This document shows, piece by piece, positions 45,401 through 53,864 of a stretch of 64,000 bases of DNA. Position 1 is the first letter of the stretch. Each line of letters begins with the position of its first letter. The notes under the pieces are model-generated. The model had not been told where the DNA came from and did not search any database. It saw only the letters and a list, made by a program, of their open reading frames with translations. The DNA is from Abditibacteriaceae bacterium (lineage in GTDB: Bacteria > Armatimonadota > Abditibacteriia > Abditibacteriales > Abditibacteriaceae): assembly GCA_019239895.1 (NCBI GenBank), contig JAFAZH010000013.1:1-64000 (forward strand). The letters run 5' to 3'. The position numbers were made by a program, and so were the translations under genes.

Positions 45401-48400
45401 CGTCTCAATCAGGCATCTTTGTCAGCTTTGGCGCAACCAATACCACGATTGGCGGCACCGCCAGTGGTGCGGGCAACCTCATTTCCGGTAATAGTACGGC
45501 TCTCTTTATCTCAGACTCGACGACAACTGGCACCGTGGTGCAGGGCAACTCAATCGGCACCAATGCGGCTGGAACGGGTGCCCTCGCTAATAGTAGCGGA
45601 ATCCTGATAGCGGGCGGCAGCGGCACTACCATCGGCGGTACGGCATCAGGAGCCAGTAACCTCATCGCGTTCAATGCCGATGATGGCATAAATGTAAGTG
45701 GGACGGCAACGGCGACGATTCGCGGCAATTCCATCAGCTCCAATGCAGGGCTGGGTATCAACCTGGAGCCAGGCGGTGAAACGGCTAACACGGTTACGCC
45801 CAATGATGTGGGCGATGCCGATACTGGCCCCAATGGTCTGCAAAATTACCCCGTCGTTTCGAGTGTCACGACTTCAGGTGGCACTACTACCATTGCTGGG
45901 ACTTTGAATAGCCTGGCTAATACCCCTTTTACGCTTGACTTCTATAGCAGTGACGCGGCGGACGCCTCTGGCTTTGGCGAGGGTAAGGTCTATCTTGGGA
46001 GTCAGGATGTAACAACGGATGGCAGTGGTAATGCGACGTTTAGCTTTGATATAAATCCACTTCAGGTGGAGGGCGCGGTGCATGTTGCTGGTTCCACAAA
46101 TGGCCTGTTTTATACGGCCACTGCAACCAACAAGACCACCGGTGAGACTAGCGAGTTCGCCCAAAATAAAACAGCGGATGCTGCAACCTTAAGCTTGAGC
46201 CTCTCTCCCAATACTTTCAGCGAAGGCGCGGGTGCAAACGCCGCAGTGGGCACCTTAACGCGCAATAGCTCCGGGGCGGCTGTAACGGTGAATCTGAGCA
46301 GCAACAACTCACGGGTGAGTGTGCCAGCCACCGTCACCATTCCCTCCGGTGCAACATCAGTTACTTTCTCGGTGGCTGCGGTAGATAACGCCGTGGCCGA
46401 TGGCCCTGCTACCGTGATCATCACGGCCAGTGCCACGGGCTTGCCCAATGCTACTGCCAACGTGACAGTGACGGATAACGACAGCCCCGGCATTACAGTG
46501 ACACCGACTTCGGGATTAGTGACTACTGAGGCTGGCGGTCAAGCCAAGTTCACGCTGGTGCTTAACACTCAACCAACGGCTAATGTAACGATTGGCCTGA
46601 GTAGCAGCAACACGGGAGAAGGCACGGTGGCACCCGCCACCTTGACCTTCACGCCCACCAACTGGAACGTGCCACAAACCGTGACGGTGACGGGTGTAGA
46701 TGACGCTATAGCTGATGGCAACCAGGCATATACCATCATCACGGCTCCAGCCAGCAGCAGCGATGCCAATTACAACAAGCTGGATGCCGCCGATGTGAAT
46801 GTAGTCAATCAAGACAATGATGTGGCAACGCTAACGCTCAGCGCCAATCCCGGTAGCGTCGTGGAAGGAACTGCAACCACCGTTACCCTTACGCGCAATA
46901 CGCCGGTAGGTGCGCCCCTCAACGTGACTATCAGCAGCAGTGATAGCAGCACCTTGCCCGTGCCCGGTGCGGTCACCATTCCCGCCGGACAATCGAGCGT
47001 GACCTTTACCGTTACTGCCGTAGACGACAATGTGGTCAATGGCACCCGCACCATTAACTTGACGGCGAGCCAGCAAGGTTTCACCTCTGGCACGACTACT
47101 GTAACGGTGACGGATAACGATGTGGCGACAGGGCCAACACCGACACCTGGCCCCATCGTTACCCCCATGCCACCACCGACTTTAAGTGTTACTTTAAGTC
47201 CAGCAACGGTCAGCGAGGCGGCGGGTCTTTCGGCAGCACATGGTACTGTTACGCGACAGAATGTACCCACAACGGCACCAGTTACCGTGCAGATTACGAG
47301 TGATAAGACGGACAAAGCACGTCCGGCGATAACGACCGTCACCATTCCTGCCGAGGCGACTTCGACTACGTTTGCCATTGATGCCGTGGATAACACGATT
47401 GTGGATGGCTCGCAGCCAGTGACCTTTACGGCAACGGCCAGTGGTTTTGTCCCTGGCACAGCCACGTTGACGGTCACGGATAATGACAAACCCACGCTTA
47501 CGGTCAGCATCACTCCCAGTCGCTTCGGTGAGAATGGCGGCGCGCGGGCGGCGCAGGGCACGGTCACGCGCAACACGGCTACCGATCAGCCGCTCGTGGT
47601 GCAGTTGAGCAGCAGTAATACAGCCAGAGCTAGAGTGCCTACATCGGTCAGGATTCCGGCAGGCTCAACGTCGGCCAACTTCACCGTGGCGGCGATTAAC
47701 GATAACCAGCCCAACGGCCCGCGTGCCGTCACAATTGCGGCGCGGGCGCTTGGGTTCGTCTCTGGCACGGCCCAGGTGGTCGTCACGGATGCCGCTCCCG
47801 CCAGTAACTTGTCCTTTAATGGACAGGTCATGGTTGTGCCGAGCAATGTTGCTCCCGGAGCGACGACGGGCATTGGCGGCGCAACTGTCACGCTGTCGCA
47901 AAAAGGCGTTGTGTTTGATGTCGTGCAAACTAATGCCGCAGGCCAGTATCAGTTCACCAATCTGCCTGTAGGGTCTTATGTTGTGACGGTGCAGAAGGAT
48001 GGTTATGCCAGCTTTAGCCCCGCTTCGCGCACCGTGGTGCTCAGCCCCAAGGGAGCGCCGCGTGGCAATGACTTTGTGGGCACGCCGCGTGGTAGTTTGG
48101 CTGGGCGCATCACCCAGCGTCTGGAAGATGGCACTGTCCAGGGCTTGTCCGGCGTTACGGTTAATGCTTACAGTGCTCAAGGCATTATCACAGGACGCAC
48201 CGGAAGCACTGGCCAGTTTGCTTTGCCCACCGCGTATGTGAGTAAGTGGATCGTCCTGCCAGTGCAGCACGGCACCTACTTTAAGCCAAGTACTCGCGTG
48301 GCGGTCTTGAGTCCCACTATACCGGTGCTAAATGGGCTGGACTTTAGCGTGGCAGGCACGGATACGACTAATCCCACCGTCAATGTGCTGACGCCGCGTG

Positions 48401-49074
48401 CGGGTAGCTTTACCACCAGTAACCAGCCAACGCGGATAACTGGCACTGCGGCGGACAAAGGCGGTGCGGGAGTCGCTGTGGTGACAGTAGCCCTGGCTCG
48501 TTTTGCGAGTGCTACGGCTAAGGTGCCAGTGGGCTTCTGGAGTTGGAAGACCAATAGCTTTATCACGGCTGATAATCCGTTATTGGTAGAGCACCTCGCT
48601 ACTGGCACCTCAAGCTGGCTCCTCACCGGTCTGCCTAAACTGCCAGCAGGATTCTATGGGGTGCGCGCGACGGCTGTAGATGGTGCTGGTAATAAGATAG
48701 CATCAAGCTTTGTACGCTACAGCGTGACTGGTTCCAGCACGGTAGTGGCGGAGACGGGCGGGGCGGACACCCCCTCTAAGGTAGCTCTCTCAGATGCCGT
48801 TGCCCAGGCTGCAACCGATAGCGTCCAGCTACGTTTCTTAGGCGCACTGGATAGCGACACGGCCAGCGACGCTGCGCATTACACCGTTGAAGTGAATGGC
48901 CACTCCGCTACAGTTGAAAGTGCTGGTTATAATGCGACGACTCATACTGTGGTGTTAGCATTAGCCGAAGGCAGTCTCCGCCCTGGTGATCGCATTGTGG
49001 CGCACTGGAATGGCGTGCTGGATGCGACTGGACACCCTCTGGCTGGGCAAGTTGGGCCAGTGACTGTTCGCTAA
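39406..49074 (+). CDS. Giant secreted FG-GAP/beta-helix/Calx-beta surface protein
   Basis: The 3222-residue protein has a signal peptide (KEKRR then a hydrophobic core, likely cleavage after AHGA near 31). Domains in order: FG-GAP/VCBS repeats with calcium-binding-like DFNGDGKxD loops (about 45-390); three large beta-helix units, each starting GTLRNAINYAN or GSLRAAINFAN (about 398, 861 and 1318), with many GNLIGT/NVISGN rungs to about 2250; five Calx-beta repeats (about 2258-2795) with a Pro/Thr linker; two carboxypeptidase-regulatory-like domains; an Ig-like domain with LPAGFYGVRATAVDGAG; and the shared terminal domain (last 95 residues). The modules suggest a calcium-dependent adhesin or matrix protein. 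It is the longest gene in the window. A hairpin follows at 49108-49140. Confidence 0.87.
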   Translation: MKEKRRFLRLLSVPILLCAGLLAASPAAHGANVTFASAVSYTAGTNPYGVAVQDFNGDGKQDLVVANEASANMSFLPGNGDGTFGTAVNYPVGSHPRDITVADLNGDGKPDVVTANYGSNDVSVLLGNGDGTFQPAVNFAISSAPGYGTSGPGFVAADDLNGDGKIDLAIADSGDASVSVLLNSTTSPLSPLSFQPAVHYSYSGFYSLQKLALGDFNGDGKTDIVVADFGNILGGTNGGIYLLTNAGSGTFTGPTLLYATRGTAVRAADFNGDGKLDIASADYPGTVATAFGNGDGTFSNINSYPAGNQPQSLTTADFDGDGTLDIAATDFNNNASVFLNNGNGTFGTVNSFPTGTDPRTIAVGDFNGDGKPDLVTANDGSSNLSVLINTTVPVDPSIVTKTTDDGSVGTLRNAINYANAHPGATITFNISGTGVQTIAPTTALPAITASGTFIKGYSQPGAHENTLAVNVPGDDAVILVELNGANITGSANGLTLMGSNSTVSGLAINGFSHAGIEITGGANNNAVQGCFIGVDAAGTTAKPNGAGVDINGASSSNTIGDAGPNHRNVISGNTGDGVIIFDNGSISNAVLANYIGVDKNSTTALGNGRDGIRILGTSSNRLGALSIGAAPSGGNIIAANGGNGITLSGAGATGNIVENNYIGTNFSTTANLGNSVYGISLEQGASNNFIGNGGDITRGNIVAFSGSDGVHVVDTTSTGNAIRLNGIYSNGGLGINLDANNSADNVTPNDPRDTDTGPNNLQNFPVITSFGTSGGSSESGALNSTPNTSFTIDIYQSDLPNASGFGEGQAYVASGSVTTDASGNGTFTISNTALSKPYITATATSLSGDTSEFSQVNPLNYVVTNTNDSGTGSLRAAINFANLNPGSAISFAIPGTGVHPITPASALPVITAANTTIDGYTQPGSSANTAAAGDNAVLLIELNGTNAGAATGGLQITGNNCTVRGLIINHFGGSTSGDAITLNGASNCAITGNFIGTDSSGTVAAGNYRGVFLFGSATNNTIGGTTAAARNIISGNRHVGVDIFGSAGNNVQNNYIGTDKNGTAALGNSDNGVLINAASNNLIGVNAGNLISANGQGITIGTNGNTGTATGNLIQSNLIGTDVTGAVALPNHASGVLIIEGAQNNTVGDRSNSNLKNIVAFNAGDGVLLRDNNTTGNTVRFNSIFSNGGLGINLVGGNEDNNGVTANDAKDGDTGPNNLQNYPVITSTSTSGGSAIFGSLNSTPNTTVAIDIYFNSVADPAGYGEGQTFEGSQNVITDANGNATFNISTTNVTGFYPVAMATNLTTGDSSEFGPALADNIVTNTNDSGTGSLRNAINFANSNPGTTIRFGIPITDGGYNATTGAFTIQPATPLPTIIKDGTIIDGTTQGASFGDTNANGPEIVIDGTSAGAGAKGLTITAANCVVRGLTIDNFTGSLSSGQSPDKDAAAIYIFGGNNNRVEGCYIGTDATGTAAASAQAINGIVLENNGIAQARFNTIGGSTTAGAGNLISGNANIGVLCFTGTNGNSIVGNLIGTDRTGTTRVLNGEGVRLDGSHDNSIGGQTAEAQNVISGNGSSGIFIVHSGADSNVIQGNIIGLDINGANAINSGGGTGISVLQGPVNNRIGGTAVGAGNTISGNFFGVFISDAATGGTVIEGNLIGTDINGTLAKGNAYGVYLSNTANTTTIGIDEGGSNVIAGNTNDGIQISNSSGVTVQSNLIGVDSSGSVALANAGSGVSITGTSSGNFIGVPGGGNVISGNKQQDVLLSGSDVAGNLVQGNLIGTNAQDTAAIPSLIGVVLDSGAHDNTVGGTAQNAGNVISGHTTPPTVAGHFDNGININGANNNTVQGNFIGTNRSGSTAIKNSNIGIHIFGGSTGNLIGGTASGAGNVISGNANRGLTITDLGTTGNTVQGNIVGLDSTATTALHYDNTNGTPSNGVGLEVSSKATNNLIGGTVAGARNIVSGNGIGISISSTGTDGNKIQGNYVGPDQAGTGAPYPSQSGIFVSFGATNTTIGGTASGAGNLISGNSTALFISDSTTTGTVVQGNSIGTNAAGTGALANSSGILIAGGSGTTIGGTASGASNLIAFNADDGINVSGTATATIRGNSISSNAGLGINLEPGGETANTVTPNDVGDADTGPNGLQNYPVVSSVTTSGGTTTIAGTLNSLANTPFTLDFYSSDAADASGFGEGKVYLGSQDVTTDGSGNATFSFDINPLQVEGAVHVAGSTNGLFYTATATNKTTGETSEFAQNKTADAATLSLSLSPNTFSEGAGANAAVGTLTRNSSGAAVTVNLSSNNSRVSVPATVTIPSGATSVTFSVAAVDNAVADGPATVIITASATGLPNATANVTVTDNDSPGITVTPTSGLVTTEAGGQAKFTLVLNTQPTANVTIGLSSSNTGEGTVAPATLTFTPTNWNVPQTVTVTGVDDAIADGNQAYTIITAPASSSDANYNKLDAADVNVVNQDNDVATLTLSANPGSVVEGTATTVTLTRNTPVGAPLNVTISSSDSSTLPVPGAVTIPAGQSSVTFTVTAVDDNVVNGTRTINLTASQQGFTSGTTTVTVTDNDVATGPTPTPGPIVTPMPPPTLSVTLSPATVSEAAGLSAAHGTVTRQNVPTTAPVTVQITSDKTDKARPAITTVTIPAEATSTTFAIDAVDNTIVDGSQPVTFTATASGFVPGTATLTVTDNDKPTLTVSITPSRFGENGGARAAQGTVTRNTATDQPLVVQLSSSNTARARVPTSVRIPAGSTSANFTVAAINDNQPNGPRAVTIAARALGFVSGTAQVVVTDAAPASNLSFNGQVMVVPSNVAPGATTGIGGATVTLSQKGVVFDVVQTNAAGQYQFTNLPVGSYVVTVQKDGYASFSPASRTVVLSPKGAPRGNDFVGTPRGSLAGRITQRLEDGTVQGLSGVTVNAYSAQGIITGRTGSTGQFALPTAYVSKWIVLPVQHGTYFKPSTRVAVLSPTIPVLNGLDFSVAGTDTTNPTVNVLTPRAGSFTTSNQPTRITGTAADKGGAGVAVVTVALARFASATAKVPVGFWSWKTNSFITADNPLLVEHLATGTSSWLLTGLPKLPAGFYGVRATAVDGAGNKIASSFVRYSVTGSSTVVAETGGADTPSKVALSDAVAQAATDSVQLRFLGALDSDTASDAAHYTVEVNGHSATVESAGYNATTHTVVLALAEGSLRPGDRIVAHWNGVLDATGHPLAGQVGPVTVR

Positions 49075-49107
49075 ACGATGTTGGTTGCTGCTAAAAAAAA
49101 GACCTGG

Positions 49108-49140
49108 TTATAGGCTCGACAAAAATTGTCGAGCCTATAA
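49108..49140 (+). terminator. Terminator hairpin after the giant surface gene
   Basis: A perfect 15-bp stem, TTATAGGCTCGACAA (49108-49122) with its complement (49126-49140), has a 3-base loop. It begins 34 bases after the stop and has an A run upstream. No long T run follows. Just downstream, 49153-49175 looks like a decayed copy of the palindrome at 61171-61198. Confidence 0.6.
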
Positions 49141-49284
49141 CTATTTGCGCCCGTAGAGACACGATTGATCTCGTCACTCCATTCTACGTGACGTTGGTCA
49201 TATTATTGTTAGCATAATGATAGATGGTGAAGTAGTGAAGCGTTTGGATGGGGCTATGCTGTGTGACCACGCGGATGCAGACCA

Positions 49285-52200
49285 ATGAAAATGACCAGGC
49301 CGTGGCGAATTGAGCTATTAGGCGGGTTGCGCGCCCGTTGCGCGGATCAGGTCATCACGCGCTTTCGCACTCAAAAGGCTGGCGCGTTGCTGGCTTACCT
49401 GGCGTATCATCACCAGCGCACGCATCCCCGTGAAGTTTTGGTAGAAGTGCTGTGGCCCGACATTGAACCGGCGGCGGCTCGCAATAATCTACGAGTTGCT
49501 CTCGTTTCTCTCCGTCATCAATTAGAACCTCCCGGTGCCACTGCTGGCGGTGTTATTTTAGCTGACCGGGCTTCGTTAGGATTGAACCCCCTCGCCATTA
49601 GCACCGATGTCATCGAATTCGAGGCGACCCTGCAAGCTGCCGCCCAAGTGCAAGATGCCGGGGAGCGGGTGCAGTTTTGGGGTAAGGCTGTAGAACTTTA
49701 TCAGGGCGCATTACTGGCTGGTTTTTACGAGAACTGGATTCCTGTCGAAGAGCAACGCCTGGAAGAGTTATTCTTTCGCGCCGTGCGCAACTTAATAACC
49801 GAGTTAGAGCAAAATCGCCAATTGGAACGGGCGTTGCATTATGCCCAACACGCTGTAACCGTAGCTCCTTTGCGGGAAGAAGCGCGGCGTGAATTAATGC
49901 GCCTCTATGTGGCCATTGGCGAATTACCCGCTGCCCTGCGCCAATATCACGAATTCGAGCAACTGCTGGAAAAACAATGGGGCGAAGTGCCTTCGGCGGC
50001 CACACGCGCCCTGGCCCATAGCATCAGCCAACAAGCCGGTAAAAGCGGCGATTGGAAGACAGCCCGCAGTAGCCAGGTGGCTAAGGGGCGGGTTGCTAAA
50101 AAAGGGATAGAATCACCTGGGACATCCCACTTGCTGCCGCTGCCGGATGCTTCCGGCGTCTTGTTGCCAAACCTGCCGCGCCAGTTAAACCGTTGTTTTG
50201 GCCGGGCCGCAGAATGTGCTTCAGTTGCCGCGCTGCTGATGGCAGAAAATACGTGTGTGCTGACGCTTACCGGCGCTGGGGGCAGCGGTAAAACGCGCTT
50301 ATCCCTGGAAGTTGCCTGGCAACTCACCGAATCTGGCAGCAGCCCTGCTCCACCCGTGCCCCGGCGTGCTGCGCCAGATAACGTCCCCAGAATATGGTTT
50401 GTGCCTCTGGCCGATGTCAATGATCCGCACCTGGTTGTGGATGCTATTTTAAGTGCGATGCAGGTGGATCGCTCTCCCCAGTCAGAACCGCTGCAACAGG
50501 TGGTTTCTCTACTTAATGCTCAGGGGATGGAGCTTCATCCAGGCGTTCCAATCCTATTGTTAGATAACTATGAGCAATTGGTGCCATCAGGCGTCCCTGT
50601 AGTGCGTTTGTTACTGGAACGTGTGCCGCACCTCAAATGTTTGGTGACATCCCGCCATCGGTTGAACGTCCCTGGCGAACGTGAGCATCTTGTTGCACCA
50701 TTACCCATACCGGATATGTCGGATATTCCACAGCAGTTAGTGCAGAATGCGAGTGTGCAACTCTTGGTGGATCGTGCCCAGAGTGTGCGGGCAGACTTTC
50801 AAGTCACAAAAGCCAATGCGCCGGATGTGGCGAAACTGTGTCGCCGTTTAGATGGAATTCCCCTGGCTTTAGAATTGGCGGCGGCGCGGGCGCAAACACT
50901 CACGGTAGCGCAAATGCTGGCGCACCTTGACCAACGGCTTGATTTTGGCGGCAGTGCCCGTTACAAGACCGAAGCCCGCCATCAGACTTTGCGGGCGGCC
51001 ATAGATTGGAGTTATCGGCTTCTCTCTCCTGCACTACAATGCTTTTTTGCCCGCTTAGGCATCTTTCGTGGCGGGTGGACGCATGAAGCCGCCGCTGCCA
51101 TTTGTGAGGCTGTTGAGGCTCCCTTCGTGGGTGCTACCCTCGATTATCTAACTCAACTACGCAACTGTTCTCTGGTGCTCACGCAAGAAGGCACTCTCGA
51201 AATGCGTTTTCATATGTTGGAAACCCTGCGTGAATATGCTCTCGATCAATTAAATGCTGAAGAGTTGGCAAATCTGGCGCGACGCCATGCGGCATATGTT
51301 GTGGAGTTAGCTGAAACCACATCCCGTGCAATGGCTGGCTCCCAGGCAAAAAGCTGTCTGGACATTTTGGAGCGAGAGCATGATAACCTGCGTGCTGCCT
51401 TGGGATGGGCGATTGAGCATGATGTGCCAGTTGGATTGCGACTGCTTCAGGCGCTGGGGCATTTCTGGCATGTGCGCGGTTATGCCCACGAAGGGCGATT
51501 GTGGATTGAAAGGATGCTCGCTGCTGCCGATAAGTCCGTTGCGGAAATCTCGCCAGAGGCGCGCGCTAAAGTTCTCTCCTGGGACGGGGTCTTAGCCTGG
51601 AGCCAGGGCGAATTTACGACGGCCCGCACTCTCTTGGAAAAAGGTTTGGTGATGCAGCGGGCCTCCGGTAACGAGAGGGGCATCGCGGCGCTATTGAGCA
51701 ATTTAGGTTGTGTTACCCGCGATCAGGGCGATTTTGAGGCAGCACGCAACCATTTTGAAGAGGCACTCTCTCTCTACACAACTTTGGGCATGAAGGGAGG
51801 CATTGCCGAGGCTCTCTTTGGCCTGGGCAACATCGCGTGCAACTATAGCCAATATCAGCAGGCCCGTGACTACTTTGAATCGAGCTTGGCACTGTACCGT
51901 GAATTAGATGACCAGCGCGGTATCGCTTTTGTGCTGAATAATTTAGGGGTGGTTGCCAAGCACCAGGATGATTACGTAACGGCTTACCGACTCCATGAAG
52001 AGGCTCTGCAACTGCAACAGGAAATCGGGGATAAGGCCGGTATGGGTTATACCTATGTGGATTTAGGCGACGTGGCCCGGCATCAGCACGATTACGAAGC
52101 TGCCCGCACCCTATATGAAAGAAGTCTCGCGTTGCGGCGCGAAGTGGGAGATAAATCAGGCATCGCCCACACCTTAATGGGCTTAGCAATGGTGGCCGAA

Positions 52201-52608
52201 AGTGAAAGCGAACGGGACACCGCGCGTAGCGTTTATATCCAAGCTCTCAAGCTATTTCAGGCCATCCAAGAAAAAGACAGCACAATTTGTTGTTTGGAAG
52301 CTCTGGCCCGCTTAGAAATGCAACGGGGCGGTGTGTCGAGTGCTAAAAAAGGGGCGGCAAAAGGGGCCGTAGTTGCGGTACTCACAAAGCACTTGAACAA
52401 TACGGCACGGTTATGGGGTGCTACCCAGGCATGGCGTGAGCTTATCAATTTTCCTCTACCCCTGGATGAACGCGATGATTATGAACGTTATGTGGCTCAG
52501 GTGCGTAGCACACTGGGGCCAGAGAAGTTTTTAGTAGCCTGGGCCGAGGGCAGTACCTGGATTGGAGAGCAGGCCGTCTCTTACGCCCTGGAAAAGCTGC
52601 AAAAGTAA
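49285..52608 (+). CDS. BTAD-type (SARP-like) transcriptional regulator with ATPase and TPR domains
   Basis: The 1107 residues match large AfsR-like signal-transduction regulators. An OmpR-type winged-helix DNA-binding domain (about 6-100) starts WRIELLGGL. A bacterial transcriptional activation domain follows (about 105-255), then an NTPase with Walker A GAGGSGKTRL (about 327-336) and Walker B-like ILLLDNYEQL (about 421-430). TPR repeats cover about 780-1010 (for example DYETARTLYERSLALRRE-like units). Such proteins bind direct repeats near promoters and are typical of Actinobacteria, less common elsewhere. The target is unknown; the upstream giant surface gene is a candidate by position only. 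No clear ribosome binding site; an ATG two codons in is also possible. Confidence 0.87.
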   Translation: MKMTRPWRIELLGGLRARCADQVITRFRTQKAGALLAYLAYHHQRTHPREVLVEVLWPDIEPAAARNNLRVALVSLRHQLEPPGATAGGVILADRASLGLNPLAISTDVIEFEATLQAAAQVQDAGERVQFWGKAVELYQGALLAGFYENWIPVEEQRLEELFFRAVRNLITELEQNRQLERALHYAQHAVTVAPLREEARRELMRLYVAIGELPAALRQYHEFEQLLEKQWGEVPSAATRALAHSISQQAGKSGDWKTARSSQVAKGRVAKKGIESPGTSHLLPLPDASGVLLPNLPRQLNRCFGRAAECASVAALLMAENTCVLTLTGAGGSGKTRLSLEVAWQLTESGSSPAPPVPRRAAPDNVPRIWFVPLADVNDPHLVVDAILSAMQVDRSPQSEPLQQVVSLLNAQGMELHPGVPILLLDNYEQLVPSGVPVVRLLLERVPHLKCLVTSRHRLNVPGEREHLVAPLPIPDMSDIPQQLVQNASVQLLVDRAQSVRADFQVTKANAPDVAKLCRRLDGIPLALELAAARAQTLTVAQMLAHLDQRLDFGGSARYKTEARHQTLRAAIDWSYRLLSPALQCFFARLGIFRGGWTHEAAAAICEAVEAPFVGATLDYLTQLRNCSLVLTQEGTLEMRFHMLETLREYALDQLNAEELANLARRHAAYVVELAETTSRAMAGSQAKSCLDILEREHDNLRAALGWAIEHDVPVGLRLLQALGHFWHVRGYAHEGRLWIERMLAAADKSVAEISPEARAKVLSWDGVLAWSQGEFTTARTLLEKGLVMQRASGNERGIAALLSNLGCVTRDQGDFEAARNHFEEALSLYTTLGMKGGIAEALFGLGNIACNYSQYQQARDYFESSLALYRELDDQRGIAFVLNNLGVVAKHQDDYVTAYRLHEEALQLQQEIGDKAGMGYTYVDLGDVARHQHDYEAARTLYERSLALRREVGDKSGIAHTLMGLAMVAESESERDTARSVYIQALKLFQAIQEKDSTICCLEALARLEMQRGGVSSAKKGAAKGAVVAVLTKHLNNTARLWGATQAWRELINFPLPLDERDDYERYVAQVRSTLGPEKFLVAWAEGSTWIGEQAVSYALEKLQK

Positions 52609-52636
52609 AGTGGCCACTGAATTACGTATAGGACTA

Positions 52637-53734
52637 TTAATCATTCGCAAAAGCTTGATAAGCTTTCTTTATCCCCGCTGCATCCGCATTACCACGATGC
52701 AGCAGAACTCGATAATAGAAAGTCCAACTCTGCCCCGGCTGTAATGTGGCGGGAGTCGGGTTGCCGCCAATGAAGGCTGCATTCGAGAGGGGATTAGCGG
52801 TCATTAAACCATAATCGCGGGCGTGCCAGCGAGGTGGGTGGTTGTGATTCGATGGATGGTCTAACACGGCGATACCCAGCGTCTCGCCTTCTACTGGGCC
52901 AGAGTAATCACACCAGGTGGCACGTTGTCCCCAGCATTCTTTTTCGCCCCGCCCGCCCTCCGCATTTTTAATCAGCCCGCCGCGTGCGCCATCCATTGAG
53001 GTAGCGACACGAATGGCGATAATGCCGCCTTCTTTGGTATCACCAAATTCTACGGCTGCGTAATCGGCAGCGAGTGTAATGGTGTAATCTAATATCCTGC
53101 CTTGTGCCCCAATGTTAAAGAGACGCACCACGCGAGTTTCATTAAGAATGGGTGTGTCTGTGCTATCTGTCCAAATACTCCGCGCCGTAAAGCCACCAAA
53201 AACCGGCCCTTGCTCTTGTTGCACAAAATCCTGGTGGCGGGTGTAGCCATGCTTGCCTTCACTGGCCCAATTATTCACTCCATTGACTTCATCAAAAGCT
53301 GTCCACAACGAAGTGTGGTGTGGATGGTCTTGTGTTTCGCCTGCCTGTTCTGCCATCGGGTAGCTACGTGTCACGCGCTTTTGTCCCGGCCCATACAGCG
53401 GCCACAGGTAAGGCCGAATAACATCAGGGCCAAAGTGGTAAGTAGTGCAATGACCTTCAGGGAGGTGCAATTCCAGCTTCCCTTGATCCTGTTGCAGCCT
53501 GACACCAACGGTTTCTGCGAGCGTGGTTTCAATCCGATAGCGCAGGGGTTGTCCAGCTTTCAGATTATTGGCTATAAAAACCAGGGCGTTCTCCCCATCA
53601 GCTTGAGCCGGTAAAGCTGGGCCACTACCTTCTGGTTGCAATAGTAATTTCCCTTGCGGTAATCCCATGACCGCCACTCGCACTGGTGTGGGTTGGCTAA
53701 TATCATAAGCTGGATTTAATTCTATCGTTGGCAT
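52637..53734 (-). CDS. DUF6807 (PmoA-like) family protein
   Basis: The 365 residues match the DUF6807 family, annotated in databases as PmoA-like but not a methane oxygenase in these organisms. Characteristic segments are RPYLWPLYGPGQKRVTRSYPM (about 110-130), DHPHHTSLWTAFDEVNG (about 137-153) and a C-terminal WTFYYRVLLHRG. Family genes cluster with sugar oxidoreductases and epimerases, as here, so a carbohydrate role is inferred. AAGGA five bases before the ATG at 53734 fixes the start; a longer frame would run into fold-back M. No signal peptide is seen. Confidence 0.82.
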   Translation of the reverse strand: MPTIELNPAYDISQPTPVRVAVMGLPQGKLLLQPEGSGPALPAQADGENALVFIANNLKAGQPLRYRIETTLAETVGVRLQQDQGKLELHLPEGHCTTYHFGPDVIRPYLWPLYGPGQKRVTRSYPMAEQAGETQDHPHHTSLWTAFDEVNGVNNWASEGKHGYTRHQDFVQQEQGPVFGGFTARSIWTDSTDTPILNETRVVRLFNIGAQGRILDYTITLAADYAAVEFGDTKEGGIIAIRVATSMDGARGGLIKNAEGGRGEKECWGQRATWCDYSGPVEGETLGIAVLDHPSNHNHPPRWHARDYGLMTANPLSNAAFIGGNPTPATLQPGQSWTFYYRVLLHRGNADAAGIKKAYQAFAND

Positions 53735-53748
53735 AAATTTCCTTTTTT

Positions 53749-53864
53749 GAACCACGAATGAACACGAATAAACGAGGATGGAGAATCGAAAATCGAGGAT
53801 CGAAAGAGCCATAACTTGCTATAGCGATTCTCCATCCTCGTTTATTCGTGTTCATTCGTGGTTC
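53749..53864. repeat. Fold-back element M, perfect 40-bp arms
   Basis: Bases 53749-53788 are the exact complement of 53825-53864. The arms repeat CACGAAT and ACGAGG words. The loop ends in CTTGCTATAG directly before the right arm. The stop codon (53842-53844) and last five codons of the epimerase gene are in the right arm; the DUF6807 start is 14 bases to the left. Confidence 0.92.

Noticed and set aside
40600..46160. Repeated units in the giant surface gene that might look like a CRISPR or tandem DNA array
   Set aside because: The repeats are protein-level rungs (GNLIGT, NVISGN) with varied DNA and irregular spacing, with no identical repeats and unique spacers.
49153..49175. Second copy of the GTAGAGAC palindrome
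   Set aside because: Only one arm is recognisable with several changes, so I treat it as a decayed remnant and not a separate element.
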